Origin: Strobilurus pachycystidiatus
Taxonomy: Eukaryota > Basidiomycota > Agaricomycetes > Agaricales > Physalacriaceae
Direction of reading: 5' to 3'
Length of the DNA stretch: 64,000 bases
NCBI GenBank assembly: GCA_019915135.1
Contig: JAHLMK010000024.1
Location: 124,001-188,000, forward strand
Made by a program: the position numbers and the translations under genes. The notes below the pieces were generated by a model. That model had not been told where the DNA came from and made no database searches. It saw nothing but the letters and a program-made list of their open reading frames with translations. Shown in pieces: positions 56,901 through 64,000 of the stretch (positions are counted from its first letter, which is position 1; each line of letters opens with the position of its first letter).

Positions 56901-59676
56901 GGAGCTTCGGCTGAAGGGATGGGATGAACAGGTCCAGGCGTTCCGTACTACAGTCGCAGATGCTCAGGTCGTTGAGGCAAATAGACTAGAAGCAGTGCGA
57001 CTCGCCGAGGAGGAGCGTGTGAAAGCAGAGCAGGAACGGCTCGCAGCGGAAGCCGCTGAGAGAGCACGACTGGAGGAAGAAGAGCAGGAACGCCTGCGTG
57101 CGTTGGAAGCGAAGAAGGCAGAGGAGGAGCGACTCGAAGCGGAACGGGCCCGATTAGAGGCGGAAGCAGTGGAACAGGCGCGTCTAGAGAAGGAACGTTT
57201 CATGCGAGAAGAGGAGGAGAGAAGACTGGAAGAGGAGCGTGTTGCTGCTGAAAACGCTCAGCGATTGAAGGAGCAACAAGAGCGCGAGGCGCTGGAGCAG
57301 GAGAGGCTGGCGATGGAACTCAAGCTCAAACACGCCGAAGAGGAACGGGCGCGTTTAGAGGAGGAACGATTGATACACGAAGAAAAGGAGAGGAGGCTCG
57401 AGGAGGAGCGCATCGCTGCCCAGGAAGTCAAACGCTTGAGCGAGGAACAGGATCGGGAAGCTTTGGAGCGGGAGAGGCAGGAGATGAAGTCGATGCTCGA
57501 GCATGCAGAGGAAGAACGGGCCCGTCTGGAGAGGGAACGATTGATTCAAGCAGAGAAGGAGAGAAAACTAGAGGAGGAGCGGCTTGCTGCCGAAGTTGCA
57601 AAGCGATTGGACGAACAGAAGGAGCGAGACGTGTTCGATCAGCAGAGGCGGGATATGGAGCTTAAGCTGCTGCACGCGGAACAGGAACTGGCCGCGGAAC
57701 GTCAAGCACAGGCTGATCGTCTCGCCAGCGACTTGCAGGCCAAACTTCAAGCAGCTGCGCAAGAACCGCCCATGTCTCTACTCGCCTTCCCCGAATCTAC
57801 GCAAGGTACGCCTTCTTCTCTTCATTATCCACAGTCTCCATCTGACCCTCCGAAGATGTCTTCGGTCTCAAGCGTGATGCTAGCGATGTTCACCAGCCTA
57901 AGTCCCATGAAGTAATTGACCTCCAAAAGCGCATTCTCAGCTTGCGAAAGCGCCTTCGATCTTTGAGCTTGACCTCTATATCTCGTCCCTCCTCGTCATC
58001 TTCTTCCTTGCCCACCGAGGAAGAGCTTGAGGAACTCAACCACAACTTTGTCTCCATTTGCGAGGACGTTGCACAGTTGCCATCGTCTATCGACGACCAG
58101 TCAGCTCAGTTGGAGTTGGACTCGCTCAAACACGAGATCGATGTCTCCGTCGATCTCATGGACCGCATTCGAATGCTCGTCACCCTGACGCAAGCCATTG
58201 TCGCGTGCGATGGCTCTCTCAGCGACTTGCTTGAGCACGTCGATAGCTATCCCGCATTGCCTGCTGGCCCGCTTTCTTCTTCCTATCGACCAGTGGGCAA
58301 AGCATCTGCCGAGGATCAGCTCAAGGGTCGCCTCGCATTCACGAAGGTTGCAATGGAAAGCTTGCAGACCGCATTCCTCTCTGTCTCTGATGACCGGCGT
58401 GCAATCGAAGAGCATCAGCGCATTCTACAGACTTGGGATGAGCTCAGGGAGATGGCAACTGATCGTATGAGTGGACGCAGGTCACGGCCCAATAGCGTCA
58501 TCAGCTCAGTCTCCAGCTCCGGTCGAAGCAGCCGCATCTCTTTGAAAGGTGCTGCCGCTAAGCCTCCAGCGAAGAAAACCGGCAGCTACGCAAACCTGTC
58601 CATCTCTTCAAGATCAAGAGGTGGCGGCCTTGCTGTACCTGCCACTTCTCGGCGTGCGATATCTGGCTCGACTGAGAGGTCGTCCAGTCGAATGTCAACG
58701 ACATCTACTCGCTCAACATCTGGCCCCATGGGATTGTTTGGATCCACCTTTGCGTCTCGCCAACGTACCACAAGTCTCACTCCGCACGCCACACCGACGC
58801 GTCGACCATCCGGTGGGCCGATACAAGCCCGAACGCAGACACCCACCCTCCGTCGTGGTGCAGCATCCCCTAGCATATCCGAAATATCCTCCGTCTCGAA
58901 TATGGCGAGCTCGAGGCCATCAACTTCCGCGTCATCCTGGTCCCGTGCCCCGAGGACATCCTTCGGAACATCGCCTCGATCCCCACCCAGGAAATCGGTC
59001 ATCCCCCGCAAAACTTACGTTGCCAACCCGAAAAGCAAGCTCGATGTTGCAGTGGGAGATGTCGTCAACAATCTTCCTGTGGGTATCAACATCGAGGGTG
59101 TGTCAGGAAGCTGGAAGGACCAAAGTGGGAAATATTGGATTGGAGACCAGGATCCAAGGTTGTGCTTTTGCCGAATATTGCGGTCGCAGACAGTCATGGT
59201 CAGAGTCGGCGGTGGCTGGCAGGAGCTTTCCAAGTAAGCCGCTCCTCTCGCACAGTGATGTAGTACAGGTAACTGATGGTCTTGCCTTTCAGATTCATCC
59301 GCGGTCATCTTGCGGACAGCTTCCGCATTTTGCCGGATTCACCGCCGGTTGGGACGAGGGAAGAACGGTGGATCAGTGCCGCGACGTTGATGGAAGAGGA
59401 CACAGCTGAGACGCCGCCACATCCGCCGCGTACGCCTGAGCCGAAGAGTCCCTACTTGCCCTCGTTCTCCATATCCACCCCTTCTCAAGGGCACAGCCCA
59501 CAGTCCAAGAAATCGTCCCCGTCGTCCAGCAAGGGCTCGCCGCTTACGCCGCTACAGTTCCTCCGGCGTGCCGACCCAGATATACCGTTCCTTTCTCCCT
59601 CTTCGCCGTCAAAGCCGGTTATCTCGCGGCCTAGGCTGAGTGCGACCCCCGTTCGCAATTCAGTCTGGCGTCCGTA
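53932..59676 (+). CDS. Giant coiled-coil protein with C-terminal GAS2 (GAR) domain
   Basis: Predicted cytoskeletal linker of about 1,800 residues. ATG 53932 opens MDTALVISPGESSGTVAAREG, then ESHEVIELQTFIERKAWIEEKIK joins FLEKLPPIEVFVGIEALE across a GTGCGT...GACAG intron. A long helical, spectrin-like region runs from 54100 to 56950, with few introns (one at about 55058-55107). It is followed by an uninterrupted Glu/Arg/Leu coiled coil (56980-57740) containing three 57-residue tandem repeats. After an intron (GTACGC...CGAAG) come DVFGLKRDASDVHQPKSHEVIDLQKRI and a Ser/Arg-rich basic linker (58480-58990). The GAR domain is SKLDVAVGDVVNNLPVGINIE, KYWIGDQDPRLCFCRILRSQTVMVRVGGGWQELSKFIRGHL, a microtubule-binding Zn fold. 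It stops at 59674..59676 after VRNSVWRP. Confidence 0.8.
57163..57675 (+). repeat. Three 171-bp (57-residue) tandem repeats in the coiled coil
   Basis: Units start at 57163, 57334 and 57505, each opening with a variant of EEERARLEEERL, and the pattern restarts at 57676 (AEQEL) before fading. The spacing is exactly 171 bp and in frame. Each unit includes RxLEEERxAA, RLxEQxxRE and a final MELKLxHA-like end. Confidence 0.85.
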
Positions 59677-59950
59677 GTTTCTCATTATTCTTATCTCGGA
59701 CAATGTGTATTTGCTACTAACTTATTCAAGGAGAGTCTTCACGTACATCCTATACAAGTAATACGGGGTCCAAAAAGACTGACAATGTCGCATAGTTATA
59801 TAATGCTGTTTTCGTAGCCGTATGTGTTAAATGCTTTTATCTTCCTGAATGTATCTACTCTTCGTGTTATATTTCTTTCGACCTGTACATCTGAAAGGAC
59901 GATCGGTCCGTACGTCCCCGAAGCAAATGGCGGCAATTTCCTAACTTGAC

Positions 59951-60996
59951 ATGCTACGATCACGACAATATCTACGTGTCGCCGCCGCCGTCGGTGCTGT
60001 CGGCGGGACTTCGTTCTACTTCTTCTATCCTTCACCGACCAAAGCTGCTCCTACGTCTAGCGAGCGACCATTAGCGCCCTCACACTTCACACCTTCAACT
60101 GTCATAAGCACCGAGGTCTGCGACGCAGAGACGCGCCTCATCACTCTCGCGGTGCCTCCCAAACTCGTTCCGCAGGCTGAGGCGATTTGGTCTGTGTTTA
60201 TCAAGGATGACGATATCCAAGTCGAACGTCCGTATACTCCTCTGGAAGGTATAGATGAAAACGGGCATATGAAATTTTGGATCAAGCGGTACCCAAACGG
60301 CGAAGTCGGGCGCTGGCTGCATTCGAAACGCGTCGGCGAACAGGTCGAGCTACGCGGCCCTCTGCAGACCTGGCTGTGGCAGGACGGTAACTGGGACGAG
60401 GTTATAATGGTGTGGCTTTTCATATAATCAATTCATCGCCGACTTGCGTCTGAATAGACTGACAGATTTCCGGTGGCACGGGCATTACACCGTTCTACCA
60501 ATTATTCCACTCTATTATCTCGCAGAACCAGTCTTCAACGACGCGTTTTACGCTATTACATTCGTCCAAATCCCCCGCCGAACTGCCACCTAAAAGTATC
60601 CTTCAACCCATGCTCGATCAAAGCCGGGGCAATCTCCGCGTCAAGCTGTTTGTAGATTCCATGCCTCCGAACGAAACAGCGCCTGTCGACGCCCAACTCC
60701 GGGTCGGCCGGATTGACAGGCACGCGATTGAGGAGAGCATCGGCATGTCAATGTCCTGGTGGCAGAAACTATTCAAGTCCACTCCGACCCCGGCGCCAGA
60801 GAAGAGGATATTGTTCTTGGTCTGTGGTCCTGAGCCGTGCGTTCGCCACACCGTCTGTCTATCCAATGAAGACTAATTGACATATAGCATGATAACGGCC
60901 ATTGCAGGACCATATGGACGAAATTACTCGCAAGGGAGGGTATCAGGAGTCCTTGGGGAGCTGGGGTTCTCTTCGTCCCAAGTTCGAAAGCTTTAG
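59951..60996 (+). CDS. Mitochondrial FAD-binding reductase, Cyc2 / cytochrome-b5-reductase-like
   Basis: ATG 59951 opens MLRSRQYLRVAAAVGAVGG, a basic amphipathic start followed by one hydrophobic span (GGTSFYFFYPS), consistent with the inner mitochondrial membrane. The ferredoxin-reductase core shows RPYTPLEGI (FAD), GEVGRWLHSKRVGEQVELRGPL, and, after an intron that completes ISGGTGITPFYQLFHSI (NAD-binding start), LFLVCGPEP-MITAIAGPYG across a GTGCGT...TATAG intron. It stops at 60994..60996. It may reduce heme for cytochrome c assembly (Cyc2 role) or act as an NADH-cytochrome b5 reductase; the N-terminal anchor and the loop PTPAPEKRIL favour the Cyc2-like group only weakly. Confidence 0.78.
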
Positions 60997-61070
60997 AAGC
61001 TATAGATTAAACGTGAGATTATGATACAAATATCCCAGTAATATCCCAGAGCACAGAAGTAGATAGTATA

Positions 61071-61942
61071 TCACTTCTTTTGAATAGCATTTACCAGCCT
61101 GCCAGAAGGTCCATTATAAGTTCGAGAACAGATGCTTCAGAGATCACGCACCAGTCCAACCCATCCTCCAAACCCTCCCCTTTCGTTGCACAACTGCCGC
61201 GCACACTCCACGGGCGCGACTTTTCCCCGCCGGCCAGACCCAGTTGTTCGCTTATGTCCTCTGGCTTCAGGGCACCGTCCACGTCCTGCTTGTTGCAGAA
61301 TACCAATAATGGCACGCCTTTCAGCTCCTCCTCGGACAACATAGTGAGCAGTTCTGTCCGTGATGTTGTAAGGCGTGAATGATCCGACGAGTCGATAACA
61401 TAGATGATGGCGGAAGTGTTTGGGAAGTAGCATCGCCAGTACGGTCTATTAGACGTGAGAGTTTGAGAAAAGAGGCGATGAGGCAATTGTTGCGTCTACC
61501 TTATGCTTGACTGTCCACCCAAGTCCCACACCTGGAATTTGATGTTTTTGTACTGCCAGGCACATTAGTGAGGCGTCAAGGGCTTCCAGAGAGAAGACTG
61601 ACTTGAACGGTTTCAACGTTGAATCCAATGGCTGAAGATGCTCGTTGGGATCATGGGCAAAGTAAGTAGGTGTGGCACGCACTTGGTATTGTTGAGACGA
61701 CCTCGCCAATCTGAGAGAGCCATTTAGACACAGTTCAACCTCGGAAGTGGTTTGGTTACCTGCAGTCGGTATAGTATGGTGGTCTACGAGGCTGTAAGCA
61801 ATGAGCAGGCGGCGTTATTCAACGCGTAACCGACCTTGCCGGCCGAGTCGAGGCCGAGCATGAGTATCCGGACATCCTGGTCTTTGCTCCAGCGCACCAG
61901 CGACGACAAAGAGGTAAACAGCGACGAGATTGAGAGGCCCAT
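61071..61942 (-). CDS. ARL1: ARF-like GTPase ARL1
   Basis: Golgi small GTPase that recruits GRIP-domain golgins. ATG 61942 gives MGLSISSLFTSLSSLVRWSKD (Gly2 for myristoylation) and RILMLGLDSAGK (P-loop). Then follow [27 protein letters not shown] (switch I), [34 protein letters not shown] (switch II and Arl1-type QSSIRPYWR), LLVFCNKQDVDGAL (NKxD) and GSCATKGEGLEDGLDW. The end LVNAIQKK-stop (61073..61071) needs the last intron GTGCGT...GGCAG. Short introns separate nearly every block. Divergent from the WKF-domain gene. Confidence 0.93.
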
Positions 61943-62027
61943 GTTGGAGGTGGTGTGGAGGGCTATTGCTTACATACCCTCAGCTGATAATCGTCCGGCC
62001 ACGTGGAAAACCGTCCCTTCGACCATC
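61943..62027. promoter_or_regulatory. 85-bp divergent promoter, ARL1 / WKF gene
   Basis: 85 bp between start codons; no TATA box seen. It must serve two genes. Confidence 0.45.
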
Positions 62028-62763
62028 ATGGCCGCCGACGAGCCCACAAAAAGAAAGAAGCGGGTCAAGGCGAAGAACATCGAAGCCGCAGAAGAGGAAA
62101 CACCCGCTGCGGAACGCGCAGAGAAAAAGACCAAAAAACGCAAGCGAGATGCAGCTGTGGCAGAGGACCCTCCAGCCGGCTCGGACACCGCCGAAGCCCC
62201 AGTCAAGAAGAAAAAACACAAAAATACAACGGGCCTCCTGGATCCTGCAGACGACGCGTCGCTAACGGAGCAGTCGCAGAAAGGCATGCTCAGCTGGACT
62301 TTTGGAATCCATCAATCTCTGACAATCAATCTCGTAGCTCTGAGCTATGCATTTACCCAATTCCGCCACCCAAAGCGGTGGAGATTCCACAAGGCAAGAC
62401 AGAACTGGATCATGCGAAACCTATGGTCGAGTGAAAATGTCAATTTCCTTCCCAGTCGCCACGCCGCCGTCTGCTTATCACTATCACTCAGATCCCAGAT
62501 GCTCACATGCCGCTGGTTCTGAAGTATCTTTCCAATGTCCAGGGCGGCGTGAGAGAGGCAAGTTGATTCTCAGACTGTTGCTCGCACGGAAGACTGAGCT
62601 TCGCATCCAGCACCTGGTGAAAACGTGCGAGACGCATCTCGCCGAGCCAAGCGTCGCCACAGAAGACGTCCCAGAGGCGCCCAAAGCAGATATCAAGAAA
62701 CTTCGCGCACGCGAAATACTGGACGTTTTGAACACCCAACAACCCTTTCCGCAGGAATCATAG
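62028..62763 (+). CDS. WKF-domain protein (C7orf50 homologue)
   Basis: Nucleolar-type basic protein, probably a ribosome-biogenesis factor by analogy with human C7orf50. ATG 62028 gives MAADEPTKRKKRVKAKNIEAA, a Lys/Ala-rich head with nuclear-localisation-like runs (KKTKKRKRD, KKKKHK). The WKF domain is ALSYAFTQFRHPKRWRFHKARQNWIMRNLWS, IPDAHMPLVLKYLSNVQGG, then HLVKTCETHL and a tail IKKLRAREILDVLNTQQPF-stop at 62763. Three introns: 62284..62337 (GC-AG), a GT-AG one after SSEN, and 62558..62610 (GC-AG, with an overlapping GT alternative). Unspliced, the reading frame is broken. Confidence 0.78.
62284..62337 (+). other. GC-AG intron 1 of the WKF gene
   Basis: Donor AAAG|GCATGC, acceptor CTCGTAG. 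The phase-1 join gives SQK-ALSYAF, matching the family. No GT in the region has the right phase. Confidence 0.65.
62558..62610 (+). other. GC-AG intron 3 of the WKF gene, with competing GT donor
   Basis: Donor GAG|GCAAGT, acceptor CATCCAG, 53 nt, phase 0: VQGGVRE-HLVKTC. A canonical donor GTGAGA at 62549 is in the same phase and 9 nt upstream; it would remove Val-Arg-Glu. The GC version keeps the spacing of the human homologue. Confidence 0.55.
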
Positions 62764-63452
62764 CCGTGGCGCTGTGGCGCCATCAGGTTCTACCTTGACA
62801 CGCCGTTTCCAAGGGGGGATACATACGGCCTTGACAGTGCTTCGTAGTTCGAGCTACTGTGGCGTCGAGCGTTCTTGTTCGGCTTCACACGGCAATCTCC
62901 GCTTATTCAGAACTTTGTTCTACTCCGACGGTATCTAATATTACTATTACTCTTGCTCCGCTGCCTCGTCAATGCGTCCTCTTCCGCGCTGATTTGTACG
63001 ACACCTGGTGAGTTCTCCCCCGAAGCCCCGACCACGCTCTGAGCAGATTTCAGCTCACAGTCCAATGTCGCGGAGATTTCTCACTGTATTCGATGCCCAT
63101 GCGGCTTCGAACATTTCGTCCTATACATATGTGATTTACGTGAAGCGTCGTCGAGCAACTGTCAAAATCTACATCTACCTCTTCTCGTGTCATTCTGGAA
63201 ACGGCGATCCCAAGTCCAGCCATCTACATACACCTGGAATCTGGATACTTGTATGTATGTGCTTTGCGATAGACTCAAATAGGCTTAGTCCTTCCTGCTT
63301 GAATGACCGCCTCAGAAGCACTTGTACCTCGGCTACCACTCGGTGGGTCCCCTACTTAAAAAGCGAGTGTCATCCTTGCGAATCCCGTCGCGTCTTGCCT
63401 ATTTGTCCTCACATCGAATCAAAAGCCCCAAGTTTTTTCGCACTGATCTAGC
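62764..63452. other. Intergenic interval
   Basis: 689 bp. An open frame at 63008 (147 codons) overlaps the promoter side of the next gene, has no family motif and is Arg/Ser/Cys-rich, so I treat it as chance. Confidence 0.35.
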
Positions 63453-64000
63453 ATGGTGAATTGGTCAAGCCCAGAGGAGGTGCAGCGAGATTATGGTAGG
63501 TATACGCCTAGCCCGCCCACGAAAACTCATAGATATCTGATCCATGTCATAGTCATCTTCGAGCGCATGATGTTCGTTCTCCTGGGTGTTTGTGCTTGGG
63601 AGGTCTTGACGACTTGTGAATTCGAGTGGTCGCTGATGACCGGTGAACGCAAGTTCAAATGGCCATTGGTAGGTTCCTGCGCACCTCATACAGGTCGGCG
63701 GTTGACATCCTGAGTAGAGTTGAGTTCAGCCTATCCCTTACTTTCAGACGCTGACGATCTTGCAGCGTTTTTCTTTCTGTCTCGATACTGCATCGTCTTA
63801 GCATTCATTGGCTTGTGAGTGTCAATGGTGATGCGACTAGGCTTTCTTCATTACCAATATTCCACAGAATTGTCTCGCTTTCGGTAACAACGAAGGTACG
63901 CGGCCTCCTTTATCTTCCTGGCTGGGCCGGATGCTCACCTTGCGCTTAGATCAACTGTGGTGTACGTGTTCAACACTATACTCGCTCCGTCTCGTGGTCT
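63453..64000 (+). CDS. Multi-pass membrane protein, basidiomycete family (partial)
   Basis: ATG 63453 gives MVNWSSPEEVQRDY; exon 2 joins as VIFERMMFVLLGVCAWEVLTT, then FEWSLMTGERKFKWPL, exon 3 FFFLSRYCIVLAFIGL, exon 4 IVSLSVTTK and exon 5 INCG. Introns are GTAGGT...CATAG, GTAGGT...TGCAG, GTGAGT...CACAG and GTACGC...TTAG. The layout (WE.T..FEW....G.R.FKWPL..YF..RY) is that of a widespread agaricomycete integral-membrane family of unknown role. The gene runs off the right edge. Confidence 0.65.

Overview
The window looks like nuclear DNA of a filamentous basidiomycete, probably an agaricomycete. Genes are packed on both strands, most are cut by many introns of about 50-60 nt, and several protein families are ones I associate with mushroom-forming fungi (DUF6534-type multi-pass membrane proteins, DUF4246, BTB proteins of the basidiomycete type). 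I see no prokaryotic features, no CRISPR array, no rRNA and no convincing tRNA. Gene models were built by eye from reading frames, splice-site phase and remembered family motifs; no alignment or search was run.

Layout. 0-2.5 kb: mitochondrial aspartyl-tRNA synthetase (minus, C-terminus cut by the left edge). 2.8-3.9 kb: F-box protein. 5.2-7.8 kb: divergent pair of a 4'-phosphopantetheinyl transferase and a Mak32-like PfkB kinase. 7.9-9.7 kb: NC2-beta, SmF and a Rdx/SelW-like CxxC protein. 10.8-14.8 kb: BTB protein and APC2. 15.3-19.4 kb: acetylornithine aminotransferase and 5-aminolevulinate synthase, both mitochondrial PLP enzymes. 20-25.2 kb: Iml1/DEPDC5 (GATOR1/SEACIT). 25.4-30.7 kb: MYND-finger protein, ABHD5/ICT1-like hydrolase and CWC21-like SR splicing factor. 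30.9-34.8 kb: DUF4246 protein and a membrane-anchored coiled-coil protein. 35-42.9 kb: the very large URB1/NPA1 ribosome-biogenesis factor, divergent from GPI18 mannosyltransferase. 43.3-45.3 kb: DUF6534 membrane protein. 45.7-47.3 kb: a non-autonomous DNA transposon with terminal inverted repeats of about 145 bp, flanked by gene debris. 48.1-49.2 kb: HSL-type hydrolase. 50.5-53.1 kb: small membrane protein and ORC6. 53.9-59.7 kb: giant coiled-coil GAS2/GAR-domain protein. 60-62.8 kb: Cyc2/cytochrome-b5-reductase-like flavoprotein, ARL1 and a WKF-domain (C7orf50-like) protein. 63.5 kb to the end: start of a multi-pass membrane protein.

Most genes are housekeeping functions: translation, transcription, splicing, ribosome assembly, replication licensing, cell cycle, TORC1 control, heme and arginine synthesis, and lipid/GPI metabolism. 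Many are arranged head to head with only 70-300 bp between start codons, implying shared promoters. The most unusual signal is splicing. I infer an AT-AC intron in the SmF gene, three GC-AG introns, an 8-nt microexon that carries half of a CxxC motif, and one intron of the Mak32-like gene with no usable GT donor in the right phase. The second level of interest is the transposon with its hairpin-bearing ends and two GATA-site clusters in promoters.
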